This document shows positions 43,198 through 55,126 of a stretch of 64,000 nucleotides of DNA, one piece after another. The position numbers and the translations under genes were made by a program. Below the pieces are notes generated by a model. It saw only the letters and a list, made by a program, of their open reading frames with translations, made no database searches and was not told the origin of the DNA. This stretch comes from Tomocerus qinae (taxonomy: Eukaryota; Arthropoda; Collembola; Entomobryomorpha; Tomoceridae). The first letter of the stretch is position 1. Each line of letters begins with the position of its first letter. The DNA is taken from NCBI GenBank assembly GCA_020055645.1, contig CM034549.1:8087501-8151500 (forward strand). The letters are read 5' to 3'.

Positions 43198-44250
43198 CTG
43201 TGCAAAATGTTATGACGAGTGTTTGCAAAATGATCAATTACAATTGGGATCTATGATGGAGAATGTCGAAGGATAAGCTATCCTGTGATGTTCAACCCGA
43301 AGACACTAAAGTCTATTATTCTCCCTATGCACTTCATCATTCTATTACTGGAGCCAAAGGACTTTTTCTTAATTACAGATATGTACTCGCTATTGACACT
43401 GATAAAGATAACGCTCGGTACGTTTAAGAATCATTTTAAATCTACAATCGAAATAAAAAATCTGCTAAAAATTGGCAAGCTATTGGTATCTCAGGGGAAA
43501 AAACTGGGAAGAGGAATTTATTCAACAGCTGAGCACAAAAGATCCAATTTGGGAAACGATCAACGTCTACAGAATAACATTCAATACTTTTACCGTCGAG
43601 ATGGAGAAGAATTTCTTCTCTATGCTGAAACCCTTTCTAATAACTATTGTCTTCGCTGGTGTTTTTGTAATCTCGTCGACGATGATGCTGAAAGATTGTG
43701 TCAAATCAAAATCAGCTGGTTTAATTTCAGCTACTTTAGAAACAACTTCTGCTTTTGGATTGCTATGCTATATTGGAATTCCCTTGCAAGGAATAAATAT
43801 ATCCATACCTGTAATCATGTTGGCAATTGGGTAAATTAAAGTTTCACAAACGTAAATAGATATTTACAAAATGTTTTGATAATTTGATAATAATTGTAAT
43901 CTGTTTATTTTAATGATTAGTGTGGACGATGAATTTGTCATGATAGCAAGTTGGAGAAGAACCTCTGCTCAAGACCCTGTGCCTAAAAGACTCGCAGAAT
44001 GCTATGCGGATGCAGCTATTTCTATTACCGTAACCTCTCTCACTGATAGCTTGTAAATGACAATTATTAAATTGCGTAGAGAATAAGTCAGGGTTTTAAC
44101 GCATTTTTGCATTTTAATAATCCAGGTCATTTTTCGTTGGAATGCTGACTCCGATTTTGAGTGTCCAAATATTTTCTGTGTATGCCGGAACGTGTGTAAT
44201 TGGAATTTATATTTGGAATGTCATTTTCTTTGGTTCCTGCACGGCTATTA
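43198..44250 (+). pseudogene. Truncated copy of the Patched-related gene (exons 2-5)
   Basis: Duplicate of about 24100-25210. The exon 2 remainder (43198-43420) has lost bases and meets an in-frame TAA near 43269. Exon 3 is about 43493-43833 and still open, but 15 bp shorter in the KSKPLLGIAG region. Exon 4 (about 43921-44053) has VDDEFVMIAS, a Val-to-Glu change beside the conserved aspartates. Exon 5 is cut at 44250 within GSC.AI, where unrelated sequence beginning ACCCCGGAAAG follows. Exons 1 and 6-10 are absent. No function is expected. Confidence 0.9.
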
Positions 44251-45594
44251 ACCCCGGAAAGACAAGCACGTAAAATTCCAAAATAGGCAGGCATTTAGGC
44301 ACTAAAAACCCGCAAATCTGCACTAAAAATAAGCACGGAAAATGACGAAGTAATAACTTTTCCAGAGAAAAAATAGTTTCATCGAGTTGAAGATCATTGG
44401 GAATTTGGTCAATTAAGTTTCATTTAAGAAACCCATCCATTCTTATATCCACGCAATCATATTAAGGTAATGTAAATAATGAAACCCATATTGGGGTATA
44501 AGAAGCTGAAATTACTGAATTTTAATATTGAAAACTTGTATATTTTTGGAGATTTTGGATTTTATTAGTTTTTGTGCGCTGATAGCAATGTGTGATCGTA
44601 AAGAAAGGTAAAGAACGCAGAACATTGATAACCCTAATTTGAGGTAACCGATTTCAAAATGTAGCGGAATAAATAAAGCACAAAGTTTTACAGGAGGTCC
44701 TTTGGCCTAATTTTTTATAGGTTTTCATACAACAAAGAAGACGAGTTTTGTCAAAGTGCCATGCATTTCTCCTACTCCGAAAACTATTTAATTTTGAAAA
44801 GTGCAATGACTTTTAGGGATCATAACCAAAATGCACTCTCTGAAAATATGTGGTTTAAAAAGTATGGCAAATTTTTATTTCCCACAGGGATGTGTTATTA
44901 ATATTCTACGCATCGACGAGTGTAAACCTTAACTCACTCAACTCAAAATTCAGTTATCCCATTTCTAAATAAAGCCCAAGCCATACAAATTGGCATTAAA
45001 AATTTCAAAATTTAAAACATTTTTATTTTTGTTAGACTATAATGGAAAAAACACATTTCAAAAAATTATTCGAATAAACACGGTGAAATGTACCTTACGG
45101 TCATTTTCCGGTAGCATAAGAGGTAATATTTTAATTTCCTGGTATAGTAAAGGAGTAAATCTGCTAACATTACACCATAACTTCATTTTGTGATAAACTG
45201 TAGGTACTATTTGATTTATCGTTATGATTAATTATCTTGTGATACGTATAATAATAACGATTGCGGGCGATGTAAATAAGATTGACAATAAAACCTTGAT
45301 TGATAATTTCACACAAGCTGAAATATGAATTTTATTTTGCTATGTATTCGAAAATTCGTATGTAGCAAATGTTTTAATACATCACGATCTCAGAGAAAAT
45401 GTTTAATCACTCATCTCTAGTTCCGATTCAAGTTGCACGAATTTTGCATTTTTAATTGTAAGTGTAGCAAGCTAAAATGATTTTGACCACACCAGTTTCT
45501 TTAATAGATTAAATTAAAGAGGGATGTTTTCTTCATCTCTGGAATATTCATGGTATATGGTTTTTAATATTTAACGTTAAACACTAAGCAAGCA
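44251..45594. other. Unrelated insert, then duplicated non-coding sequence
   Basis: About 44251-44950 is sequence not found elsewhere in the window, including CAAAATAGGCAGGCATTTAGG and repeated GCACTAAAAA motifs near 44290-44335. From about 45140 to 45590 it matches 28930-29340 (for example GATTGACAATAAAACC). No gene seen. Confidence 0.5.
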
Positions 45595-46062
45595 ACAACA
45601 GCTTGGCTAGTAGAGCGTTCGGTGCTCTAGGCCATTGTTGTCGGACTCTCGGGTTCGATCCCTGCCATTGTCAAGGCTGTTTACAGGGATTACTTGTGGG
45701 GTGACATTTCGGCTCGGTGTAAGTGCGGGAATGTCATCCGTGGGAGGGGTGGATTAATTTCCTTAAATGCCGTAAAAAGCTGCCTCGTCCCTAAAGTGCC
45801 TCGAAAAAGTAAAACACGCAACACTCTACTGGCACGAGTGTATATACATCCTTGGGAAGGCGGGTGGGCACCCTAACTGGGGCACCATACACCTGTTAAA
45901 ACTGTATATTAATTCACCTTTCCTTAATCTGCCTAGCAGAAGGACTAGAGTCATGGGAGGAAGAGCGGTGGCGAAACTTACGAGTGAGTTACCGATTCAG
46001 TACCGTGGTGTCTGATGGGCCCATATTGACTATAAAGCTGTACTTTACTTTACTTTACTTTT
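45595..46062 (+). mobile_element. tRNA-derived SINE, about 470 bp
   Basis: The 5' part resembles a tRNA gene. It has an A-box-like TGGCTAGTAGAGCG at 45604-45617 and a near-perfect B box GGTTCGATCC at 45652-45661, correctly spaced for an internal Pol III promoter. A GC-richer body of about 370 bp follows, and the 3' end is a tail of CTTTA/TTTAC repeats (46031-46060). Its base composition is much less AT-rich than its neighbours. The related sequence at 29340-29400 lacks it, an approximate empty site. The exact target duplication is not clear. Confidence 0.8.
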
Positions 46063-46149
46063 ACCACCAACTAAAAAGTAGTGTAAATAGTATAAATGGT
46101 AAAAATGATTAAAAATATAGTTTCATTTTAGTGTAGAAATTTGAATAAA

Positions 46150-48605
46150 ATTCGGTGCCCAGTATATAAAATAGATCAGCAGCTGATGATGATTTGCAAC
46201 TAAATTGGAACATTCATATCAATTTTAAATTGAGAAATTCAAATGCATTAATCGTGGTTTTAGTAACATTGTTTTTATAACTTTCGGTGAACAGTCAAAT
46301 AAATAGGATTAATTTGATTAAAGTAATTTAAGAGTAACGCGCAACAAATAATAATGTTTTATTTTACCAAACATTACATAGAATTATTTTGCAATTTACA
46401 TGCAGTTGCAGTGCAGAACAGACAGCCTCAAAAAAGTAAATCGGAAGTGTGACGAATTATTGGAATTGTCGAACCATGGAATCTAAATTATGAAATGGAG
46501 AAAAGCACATGTACACGAAAGCTAAAAGATAAACAGGTATTATTTACACATAGACATTGTTGCGGTATAATAATATCATAATACTGATGAACACCTACAC
46601 ATTTTAGTTTTTTGACTTTGATGATGCTAGAATATGTTACATGCATTGGTACATGTGTTAGTACATCAGAAACAGTTTTGTGATGAACAGGAGTAGTGGT
46701 AAGTTGTCTTATGACTTGCTGTTGAGAATAACCTTGACAGCTTAAATTCACACAAGTTTTTACTTGCTACCGTCATGCGGCAAATTGGTTGTGAGAATTA
46801 TACAGAAATATTTCTCTAGTGTAAATTCATTAAAAGCTTGGTTAGAACTTTTGAAACAAGTACATGGTATTATATGTTCTTTTTCCATCTGACAATTCTT
46901 ATATCGACCAAGTTCATTTATTCAGAGCAAATAATTACCCCGGGTCTCAAAAATATCTTAACGCGTACGCGTAGAAAACAGTTGTTCATAGTCACTACAG
47001 TTAGCTTAGCAAAATACATAATAGTACAATGTGTCAAAAATAATAGCTATTTGAATAGCAAGATTATAATTTTTACCCTATTATATTTACTAATGCATAA
47101 AGGCTGATTTTGTGATGAATTTCTACTTGATATTATACAATCTCCTACAGACAATTGGCTGGGCTTATACTTTTTATGTATCTGTGGGTTTCCTACATTT
47201 TGAGGTTGAAACGAAATCCTCAGCTTTGTGGAATTCTTTAGAAATTCCATTAAAAATATTTCAGACAGCCGCACTTCTTGAGGTACGTTAAACTAGCATT
47301 ACTTTAAATACTTGATAGTTACTTAACTGCAATAATAATTGTAATTACTATCTTTGAAGGTTCTTCATGCTTTGTTGGGGATTGTCAAATCCAATGTGTC
47401 GACCACAGCATTTCAAATCTTTGCACGTGTGTTCCTTGTTTGGTGTATCCTGGATATAAGTCCACCTTCTCAAAAATGCATTGGACTGCCAATCTTGACT
47501 GTAGCTTGGTGCATTACAGAAATTGTTCGTTATGGCTACTACTTGACTCATCTCTTGCAGATCCCTTCACTCTTTCAATGGCTTAGGTGAGGTTACTAAA
47601 ACTTGACATGAATAAATTATACATAGGTTACATAAGATGTATTTATAAAACAGAGGTCTAGATACACTTTCTAAAGATGTAAAGATTACCAATGAGTAAA
47701 TAGGTTAGGTAACAAATAAAACAGGAAAAAGAAATGTTAAAAGTAATTTAGGTCAGTTTATTATTTGCTTATTGTGTCTATTATTATTTTCAGATACTCA
47801 ATGTTCATAATTCTCTATCCTATTGGATCTGTCGGAGAGCTAATTTGTGTCTATTACTCTATCGAATATGTTCGGGATAAGGCCATTTGGACACATTTGA
47901 TTCCAACCGCTTTGAATTTCGGTCTAAGCTTCCATTACGTTATCATCGGGCTTTTAATTGTTTTACTTCCTCGTAAGTCCACGTTTTTCCAAGATTTAAA
48001 TAGCGTGCCCTAAAAGGCCTAATATGGTTATGAAAATTACAATTCTGTGTTGTGTCTATTTGACAGTTACTCCAACTTTGTACATCCATATGCTTTCGCA
48101 AAGAAGGAAAGTTCTTGGAGGATCCATCAAACGAAACAAATCTAAATAATTTATTCAAAAAAAAAATCTAATATAATAATCTAATATATGTAAGTACCCA
48201 TACATATATTCAACACACTCTTTTCGAAAAAATACATCAAATCAAAATTAACGAGTTGCTGTTGCCGATTTGAACAATAATCTGATTTACTGTACCACAA
48301 GCTCTATTTTCTACTATGCTAATAAATAAAGAAATTGTTATACATCGTAAAGAGTAAAGGGTGGTTCACTTTTTACAAATAGAAAAGCAAAACCTTTATA
48401 CCTATTACTCACACTGGATACACTATTTGTAATTAAACTATACCTAACTAATTAAATGTTTACTGTTGTAAGTAATAATAATGTCTGTATTATATTATGA
48501 AACGTATATGACTCTTTGACAGGAGCATTTCATTTCCTGGGTATTGTTTCTGAAACCATTGCCAAATTACACCGAATCACGCCCAACTAGAGAAACTATT
48601 ATACT
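46150..48605 (+). repeat. Segmental duplication, right copy (HACD gene 2)
   Basis: Direct copy of 39890-43190 without the two MITEs. It ends near 48605, after GACAGGAGCATTTCATTTCC at 48521. Confidence 0.85.
47115..48149 (+). CDS. HACD: 3-hydroxyacyl-CoA dehydratase (HACD/Phs1 family), copy 2
   Basis: Four exons with the same lengths as copy 1: 47115-47282, 47360-47586, 47794-47972, 48067-48149; 218 residues. The catalytic motif is YPIGSVGE: Tyr140 (codon TAT at 47816-47818) and Glu147 are both present, so this copy should be an active very-long-chain 3-hydroxyacyl-CoA dehydratase of the ER. Other family blocks (NLLQTIGWAYTF, QIFARVFLVW, AWCITEIVRYGYYL, GELICVYYSIEYVRD) are intact. Differences from copy 1 are spread over the protein. 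Start chosen as the first Met in exon 1; residues before NLLQ are few, as in Phs1. Confidence 0.93.
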
Positions 48606-48705
48606 TTGCATTTGAAAATATGGCTTAGAAACCATACTTGAAATTAAAAACTAAATTTGAATCAATACTTTGTCACAACCTTGGTACACATTAAATTTTC
48701 CAAAA
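48150..48705. other. Tail of the segmental duplication and promoter of the next gene
   Basis: Duplicated sequence to about 48605. No gene seen. Confidence 0.5.
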
Positions 48706-49643
48706 ATGTTATCCCTACATATTTTTAACTTCTGTATCCTGTTTGTGGGCTTGGGCTTGTTAGGTAAGATAAACCATTTTATCCGATAATATGGAAATCA
48801 TAATTTAATTGTGGATTAAGAAGACCCAATTTCCGTATAATACAGTTAAGATATAATGTAAAAAATAATACTTTTTAGTACCCTGTAAAAAATGAACTAA
48901 ATCAATTCTGTTCTGCTGCTGCCAGATAACAATATAATTGACAGTATAATATGGTTGCCAATTTAATATGTATTATTACCCCACAGCACATACAACATAA
49001 ACGTTGAATCAGATACCCAAAAATCTTAGTAAAGTCAAATTGTCATGTTCAGTTTATACACTCTTCAGATTTAATCTGGATTTTTGGTGGCAGATCACTC
49101 AGATCAGGTCAAAAGCGTAGAATGTAATTTAATTTCGATGAGAATTACAATTTACCCCAAAGTGGCACAAAAGAAGACTTTATTTCAAGTCTCCTTATGT
49201 TGCAACTACATGTCAAATACCAGAAATATTATAAAATGGTATCAATAATAGACGAATAAAATGTAATATATTGTGCCACATCATTTTTCACAGAGTCAGA
49301 TGCGTCTCTGGATATAAGTGACCGATTCGCTACGGATAAGTTTTTCAGTCAACCTGAAAAAGCGAAAGAAGCTCAAATGATTGTAAATAAACAAAGAAAA
49401 TTTATAGCCTCCGCCTTATCTGCTGCTGGAGTTAAGGCAGCTGGTGGTGGCAATACGGACATTAGAAATAGTAAAAATTTAGAATCCCCAGTCTTAGATG
49501 AAAATACAGTTCAAAATGGGGATACCAAAAACGTGGACAAAATTCATAAAGATCTGGAAAATGGTGGACATATGGACTACTCAAAGAGAGTTGATCAAGA
49601 AGGTCGTACTCATTCAGATTGGGAAGTTGACGTCGCAGCCTAA
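48706..49643 (+). CDS. Small secreted protein, 135 aa, unknown
   Basis: Two exons, 48706-48763 and 49294-49643, joined in phase 1. The first exon encodes a clear signal peptide (MLSLHIFNFCILFVGLGLL), and cleavage is likely near the exon junction. The mature part is polar, with no cysteines: DRFATDKFFSQPEKAKEAQ, then FIASALSAAGVKAAGGG, then an Asn/Asp/Lys/Glu-rich tail ending DWEVDVAA. I recognise no family. Splice sites are canonical (TTAG/GTAAGAT; TTTTTCACAG). Intron 530 bp. AATAAA about 270 bp after the stop. Confidence 0.72.
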
Positions 49644-50070
49644 GGATAAACACTAAACAATTTCAGTTTTTCAATTTTTTTCCTGCCATGTACTATTTAC
49701 AATTTTCAATAATATTATGTATAAAAAATGTCGCCAACAAATGCACGATTGTGCACACTGCATACAATACAATGACACTACAGTTTCTTGATGTTCCAAA
49801 CTATTTGAAGATATCATATTATGCTATAGAGTTGTATAATAGTATTTGAAGCAAGCATATATTTATTATAGAGAGATAATAAGCGATAGATGTTACTTGA
49901 GTCTGTGTCGTACTAAATAAATCAAAGATATGTAAACATAAGCATTGTTTGAATTTTTCCTGTAGGTAGATTACTGGAAGTACTGGTAAATACAATCTTT
50001 ATGCGAATACAATAAATAGCAAATACTTCAGATGTATTACCTATATTAAGCTAAATAATTATACACTCAA
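49644..50070. other. Non-genic interval
   Basis: 3' region of the secreted-protein gene. Nothing else seen. Confidence 0.45.
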
Positions 50071-50308
50071 ATGCCTGAGATACGGTATTCCGTTCCTAAA
50101 AGGAAGAAGCAAAAAGTGACAGCAAAAGCTGCAAGATTGAAGGACAGCAACTTTCCAGTATTCTCCAGACTTGGACAGGTAAGAATAATCTCAAGGATAA
50201 AACGAGGGAATGAGACATGATTATATTGAGTTTTTTTACGGTTTTCTATGTAACACAATCATTTTGCAGGAATGTTTAGTTGAGAGACCAGTGCAGGCAT
50301 CCAAATGA
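50071..50308 (+). CDS. Possible 48-residue basic protein, two exons, unknown
   Basis: Exon 1, 50071-50178, is 36 codons ending at CAG/GTAAGA, a strong donor. Exon 2 starts 50270 after a long pyrimidine run and TTTTGCAG, and gives 12 codons and a stop, in phase. The product begins MPEIRYSVPKRKKQKVTAKA and continues ARLKDSNFPVFSRLGQ. It has a basic PKRKKQK stretch that could be a nuclear localisation signal and no predicted signal peptide. Good splice signals and non-random composition argue for a real gene. No family recognised. Confidence 0.5.
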
Positions 50309-51035
50309 AAAAAATTGCCCAAAAGAGAATTTTTGTGATGAAAATCCATTGAGAAAATATACATACTATTACTACACTCCTTATATGTCATTATACACAT
50401 ACTACTTACTACAGATAGCAATCAAAATTTGCACTGATGATTTAGACAATAGAAAATGATACTCATGCATAAGCAGATATAGGAATCTATATGATCAAAA
50501 CAAGTATCTTAGATATATCTATATTTGATTACAGTATAGCAAAGAAAAATAAAATGTTCGTTTACTTATTTAAAAGAAATTTTTATTACCAAGTCAGAAT
50601 TTTAAAAGTACCCAAAATGAGTCAAAAATTTCTACAGACATGGGGATAAAATGCGGATATACAATAGGAACAGTAATAATCGATGAATGAAAGGCTTAAC
50701 ATGGACTTTCTAAATAAACATAGTAAGTATTGATAATTTCTGATTCCAGTATTTTTCTTTCTAATAATATTGGATACATGCACTTGGGAGTTAGGGACCT
50801 AATTGCTAGCAATTACGAAGGAAAACTACCTTTGCAGCACAAGGGTAATTAAGGCCGAGAGAAGTTTCAAGATGGTCATAATAAATGAAGGCATACAAAA
50901 ATAAAAGCCAAAAATAACGACAATAGGCTTGTACTATGCATTTCCAACTCTCAAAGACCTTGGACTACTTAATACAGAAAGGGACAATTTGTTTTACGAA
51001 AGTAAAGCCGTGATAGGTTCCATTTCCAAGTTTAC
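50309..51035. other. Non-genic interval
   Basis: AT-rich, between the small basic gene and the reductase stop codon. An AATAAA near 50549 may serve the small gene. Nothing else seen. Confidence 0.45.
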
Positions 51036-52316
51036 TTAACAAGTTAAAAGCCCTCCGTCGATGACGACGTCTTCGCCTGAAAACCCAGACACAAAATTAG
51101 CAAAATAAGATTGTATTTCTATTTAGGGAAACTTTCTTTTAGTTGGTATATAACAAACCTGTGATCATCAAAGCTTTGTCTGAAAGCAGAAACAAAATGA
51201 GGTCAGCAGCTTCTCCAACCTCGACTGGCCTTTTGATGACAGCACGTCCGATGGTGACAGCAGCGGCTGGAGGCAACAGTCGCATTAACTGAGTGTCAAT
51301 TCCAGTAGGGCAGATGCAATTGACACGGATATTGTGAGGTCCTAGCTCCAGAGCCATGCTTTTCGTCAACATAACAATCGTCGCTTTTGTACACGAATAA
51401 ACGCTAATTCCAGGCACATTTACTTTGGCAGCCACAGATGACATATTCACTATAGAACCGGCGATGTTGTTCTCGATCATCCCTTTAGCCACAACTTGAG
51501 CCACATTGATCATCGCTTTATAGTTGACATTCACTTGCCTATATACAAAATGCACATTGATTTTTACATGGAAATGTTTCATCAAAGAATTGCAATTACC
51601 AAGAATGTTAAGGCGAGGCTCGGATTGTAATTTTAACACAGTATTAGAAAATCAGACTCCACAAGTTACAAAAAATGATATTTTGGAACCGCGGAATACC
51701 TCCTTATCAATTACCCATTTGCAATTTTTATTCGCATAATTCTAATTATTTCCTTTGCACGAAAAATGTCACAACAAACATAACCCTAAATTCCTAGATG
51801 GGAAGACGGAATGAATATTTTCAAAAAAAAACCCATACGAAAATATCAACTAAATCCTGCTCCATTGTAAATATTCTTACTTGTCGATAGCATCTTCAGT
51901 GAGGTCAAGGAATTCCTGGTTGATTAAAATGCCAGCATTATTAACCAAGTGATCAACAGGTCCAAAAGATTCAACAGCTTTTCGGGTAGCTTTCCAATCA
52001 CAAAGATCAACTACGGCTGTCTTAACATTAGGAAACTCGGATTTCAAAGCTTCAAGACCCGCTTCGTCTCTGTCGACTGTGTAAACTACTGCTCTATCTT
52101 CGTAAAGCTTTTGCACTAAGGAACGTCCAAGTCCTAATGAAAAACAAACAAATTTTCACTCTTTTATGCCTAAAAAATAATTTAGAATGAGATCGAATGC
52201 CAATTTCTAAAATTGGTCCTGAAGAGAAAAGTTAAGATATTGAAATTATTGGTCTTACCATTTGCACCGCCTGTAACGAGTACACGTTTTCCAGAAAAAG
52301 TCACATTAACAGCCAT
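51036..52316 (-). CDS. DCXR: L-xylulose/dicarbonyl reductase-like short-chain dehydrogenase
   Basis: Four exons on the minus strand: 52316-52259, 52133-51881, 51538-51159, 51076-51036; 243 residues, against 244 for animal DCXR. Classical SDR features: cofactor loop TGGANGLG (residues 15-22), VDRDE after the second strand (the position that sets NADP or NAD preference), LVNNAGIL, Asn107, and the triad Ser138, Tyr151, Lys155 (YSCTK). RVNCICPTGIDT and DGG near the C-terminus follow. DCXR reduces L-xylulose and alpha-dicarbonyls with NADPH. Arg, usual for NADPH in such enzymes, is present right after the Asp (VDRD). The last exon is only 41 bp, but it supplies exactly the ITG-5-DGG spacing of the family. 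Carbonyl reductase of the same subfamily is the main alternative. Confidence 0.85.
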
Positions 52317-55126
52317 GGTCTTGATATTGTTTTCGAAGATATGATCTTGGATAACAACTTAATATCCAGAGGATAATGAGAAGTAATGTGTAGCAACGAA
52401 GCGGCTAGAACTGAGTGGAACGAGTTCTGGAGGATTGCATGATTATGAGACATTGGCAAGAACATTATGCACATAGGTAAGAACAAGACTGAATACCCAC
52501 CCTGCCTAATAGTAATGTATTACTAATAGTATGTACACACGTACATTATTACATAAATATGCATTCCTACACACTTAAAATGTATGTTCGACAAATATAT
52601 TTTAATACATGCGTAGTACATAATTACTAAATATGGTTAGTATACTAGTACAGAGAGTGCCCAACTGCCCACAGCACAAGTGGTACAACATTTCAAGTTC
52701 AAGTGACAGGCAAAAGATTTTTCTCGCACACAAAAACTAATCTGAAGAGTGAGAGTAATGGGAAGTGAAGGACAGTGTGCTAAGAATTCTTGTTTTTGTG
52801 ACAAGAATGGAGAAGTATTAGCATACAAGACAGGAAAGTACACTAAGAACGCTGTACAATTGAATAAATGTAGGTTATGCAAGATTGCTTGTTGAATATT
52901 AATTTTGTACAGGAAAAAATCCTATAAAAATGACGTAAATGTGTATTAAGACACAGGAAAATGGAAATTAAATTGAATGTTTCGTTATAGGATGAGCTAT
53001 TTATCAGTGTCCAGACCATTCCACTAATGTAATTACATTTTTATCTAGTCTGGATGCTTCCTCCATTACAAAAAGTACTATTCACCATTGGTTTGGCTGG
53101 TGGATATGATGTAAGTTATTATTAGTTAAATATGATACAATATACCTTGTCTACTAATTGTAGAACCACAATAAAAACAAATATTTTCTGTTTCAAAACA
53201 TTTCCTAATGTTTTGTGATAAGGCTTAAAGCAAGCGCATGTTTTTTGATAAGATTTAAAGCAAGTGCAAGGCTAGCCCAAGTACTAATTGGACTTGAACC
53301 TATTAATTACCTTATACATGCATATTGAATTGTATATTGTGTTCATGCCCACTTCGATGTCGACGTTTCCAGCAGCAGACGACGACGGGATCCAAAAAAT
53401 AATGAAACCTGTTAGGAAAAATGTTTAATGCGACCTTTGCTCCCACATTTACTACTACGCCTCATTCATCTACTCTATTACAGTTTTTTAATAGATTCGT
53501 GAACTAATCAATCAATTTTTTGAATAGGTCAATCCTACACATTCAGCATACAATAAAAGGTTAAAATAGTGTACTAATATTATCCCAATGCCTATTTTAC
53601 CAACCTATCTTTTAATACTGAGTAAAAATTCTGTAAGAACATTTGCATGTGAAAAGTGTTCACATAATATATTCTTTCATAAATGTAAATTATGTTACTG
53701 GGTTCACAAAAATCAGAGCATTTATTTTATCTTAAAATTCTACAAACGTGTCTCCATCAAGGACAAGACAAGGGTCAATTAAATGATTTATTAATGATGT
53801 ATGTCGGTGTATATTTAAAAATGCGTAATCTCTTGGTTGGGTTTCTATATTTTATTAGTATGTATTGATTAAGTGAATGTAAAGGGTGCCCACTACAGCT
53901 TAAATGGGAAAATTCTAATTAATTACATTCTTAGGTTTTCTTATCTCTATCTTTATTTTAACAACAATTCTGGTGTGATACATACCTAGGATGGACGATG
54001 GCAGAATACGTATATATACTTATTGTATAAGCATTTAAGCATATAATGTAAAACATCTGATTATACATCTTGATACATACACCTAAGTGCTGCTTTTTAA
54101 TTTAGTATGCATTTAGTAACTTCACTACTTTAAAACCGAGTAAATTCTAGCCAATTACATATATGAAGTTCATTTAGTTTGCATATGAAGTCTAATAGTA
54201 TAGCTATATAGCCAATACCAATACTATACAGTTGCATTGCTCACTTTACTTGATTTCCCTTTGGCCTAGTTTTTATGCAAATCGCAGAATTGACCGTAAT
54301 CAAAGCAAATTCTCATTTTTTTTATTTGTTTCATGTAAAATTGGGTTTTGTTGTGTAACATCATGTATCATGGTCATTCAGAGCCATCATAATGCACAAT
54401 AATAGAATAGAATAAGTCAAGAACATAAAAAACGGGGATTTGTTTTTGGCAAACAAAAGATATAATGTATTGAAAGACACGCCTGATTTTTTTTTACTTC
54501 ACTTGCCTTTCAACTTTACCTATGGAGAAATTTGTTTCCCCCTCAAAAACGTGTATTTCAGTAAATAGATGTAAATAAACGTTCTGAGTTCTGACATAGC
54601 ATGTTCATAGCCTGCAATAATACAGATTCGCTGAATATTCTTATAAAATTTTATTATTATTTTCATAACACTCCCATAGAGGCTTACGCAAACGCAAATT
54701 GATCATTTTTTATTCACACACACAGGAATCTTTCACTAAAAGTACCCAAAACTATTTTATGTGATAATGCCTGTACTGGCACTGTGGCACTATACTATAA
54801 TACAAATCCATAATCCCCTACTTAAAGTACGTTACAAAACTATTAAAACTTTTCTAATTGCAACAAATTGTAAATTAATTAATGTGTTTAAAATATTCAG
54901 TGACACAAGAACACCCTAAAGGCAATATAGAATAGACTTAGAAAATCTATTTGTATCATGTTGATTTTGGTCCATTTGGTCGCGTCTTTAGTTGATATCT
55001 GAAATAAAACAATAGGTTGGTTATTTTTATTTGACTGAAAGAGTAACATCAGTACGAACTATGACCATAAGGTACAATGAGACATTTTTGAAACCATTGT
55101 ATGTAATAAAAGTATGATAGGATTAT
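52317..55126. other. Non-genic interval with one exon-like fragment
   Basis: About 2.8 kb. On the plus strand at 53051-53110 a short frame with a TATCTAG acceptor and GAT/GTAAGTT donor reads WMLPPLQKVLFTIGLAGGYD, which looks like part of a protein, but I find no partner exons. A Cys-pair frame at 53588-53782 is more likely chance. Otherwise AT-rich with no gene seen. Confidence 0.4.

Noticed and set aside
45601-45672. Genuine tRNA gene
   Set aside because: The B box is good, but the acceptor stem and anticodon arm do not close properly, and the sequence continues into a SINE body with a repeat tail.
45694-45876. 60-codon frame with several cysteines
   Set aside because: Lies within the tRNA-derived SINE.
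53588-53782. Possible zinc-finger (CEKC...CKLC)
   Set aside because: One isolated Cys pair pattern in an AT-rich frame; spacing fits no finger class I know and there are no flanking exons.
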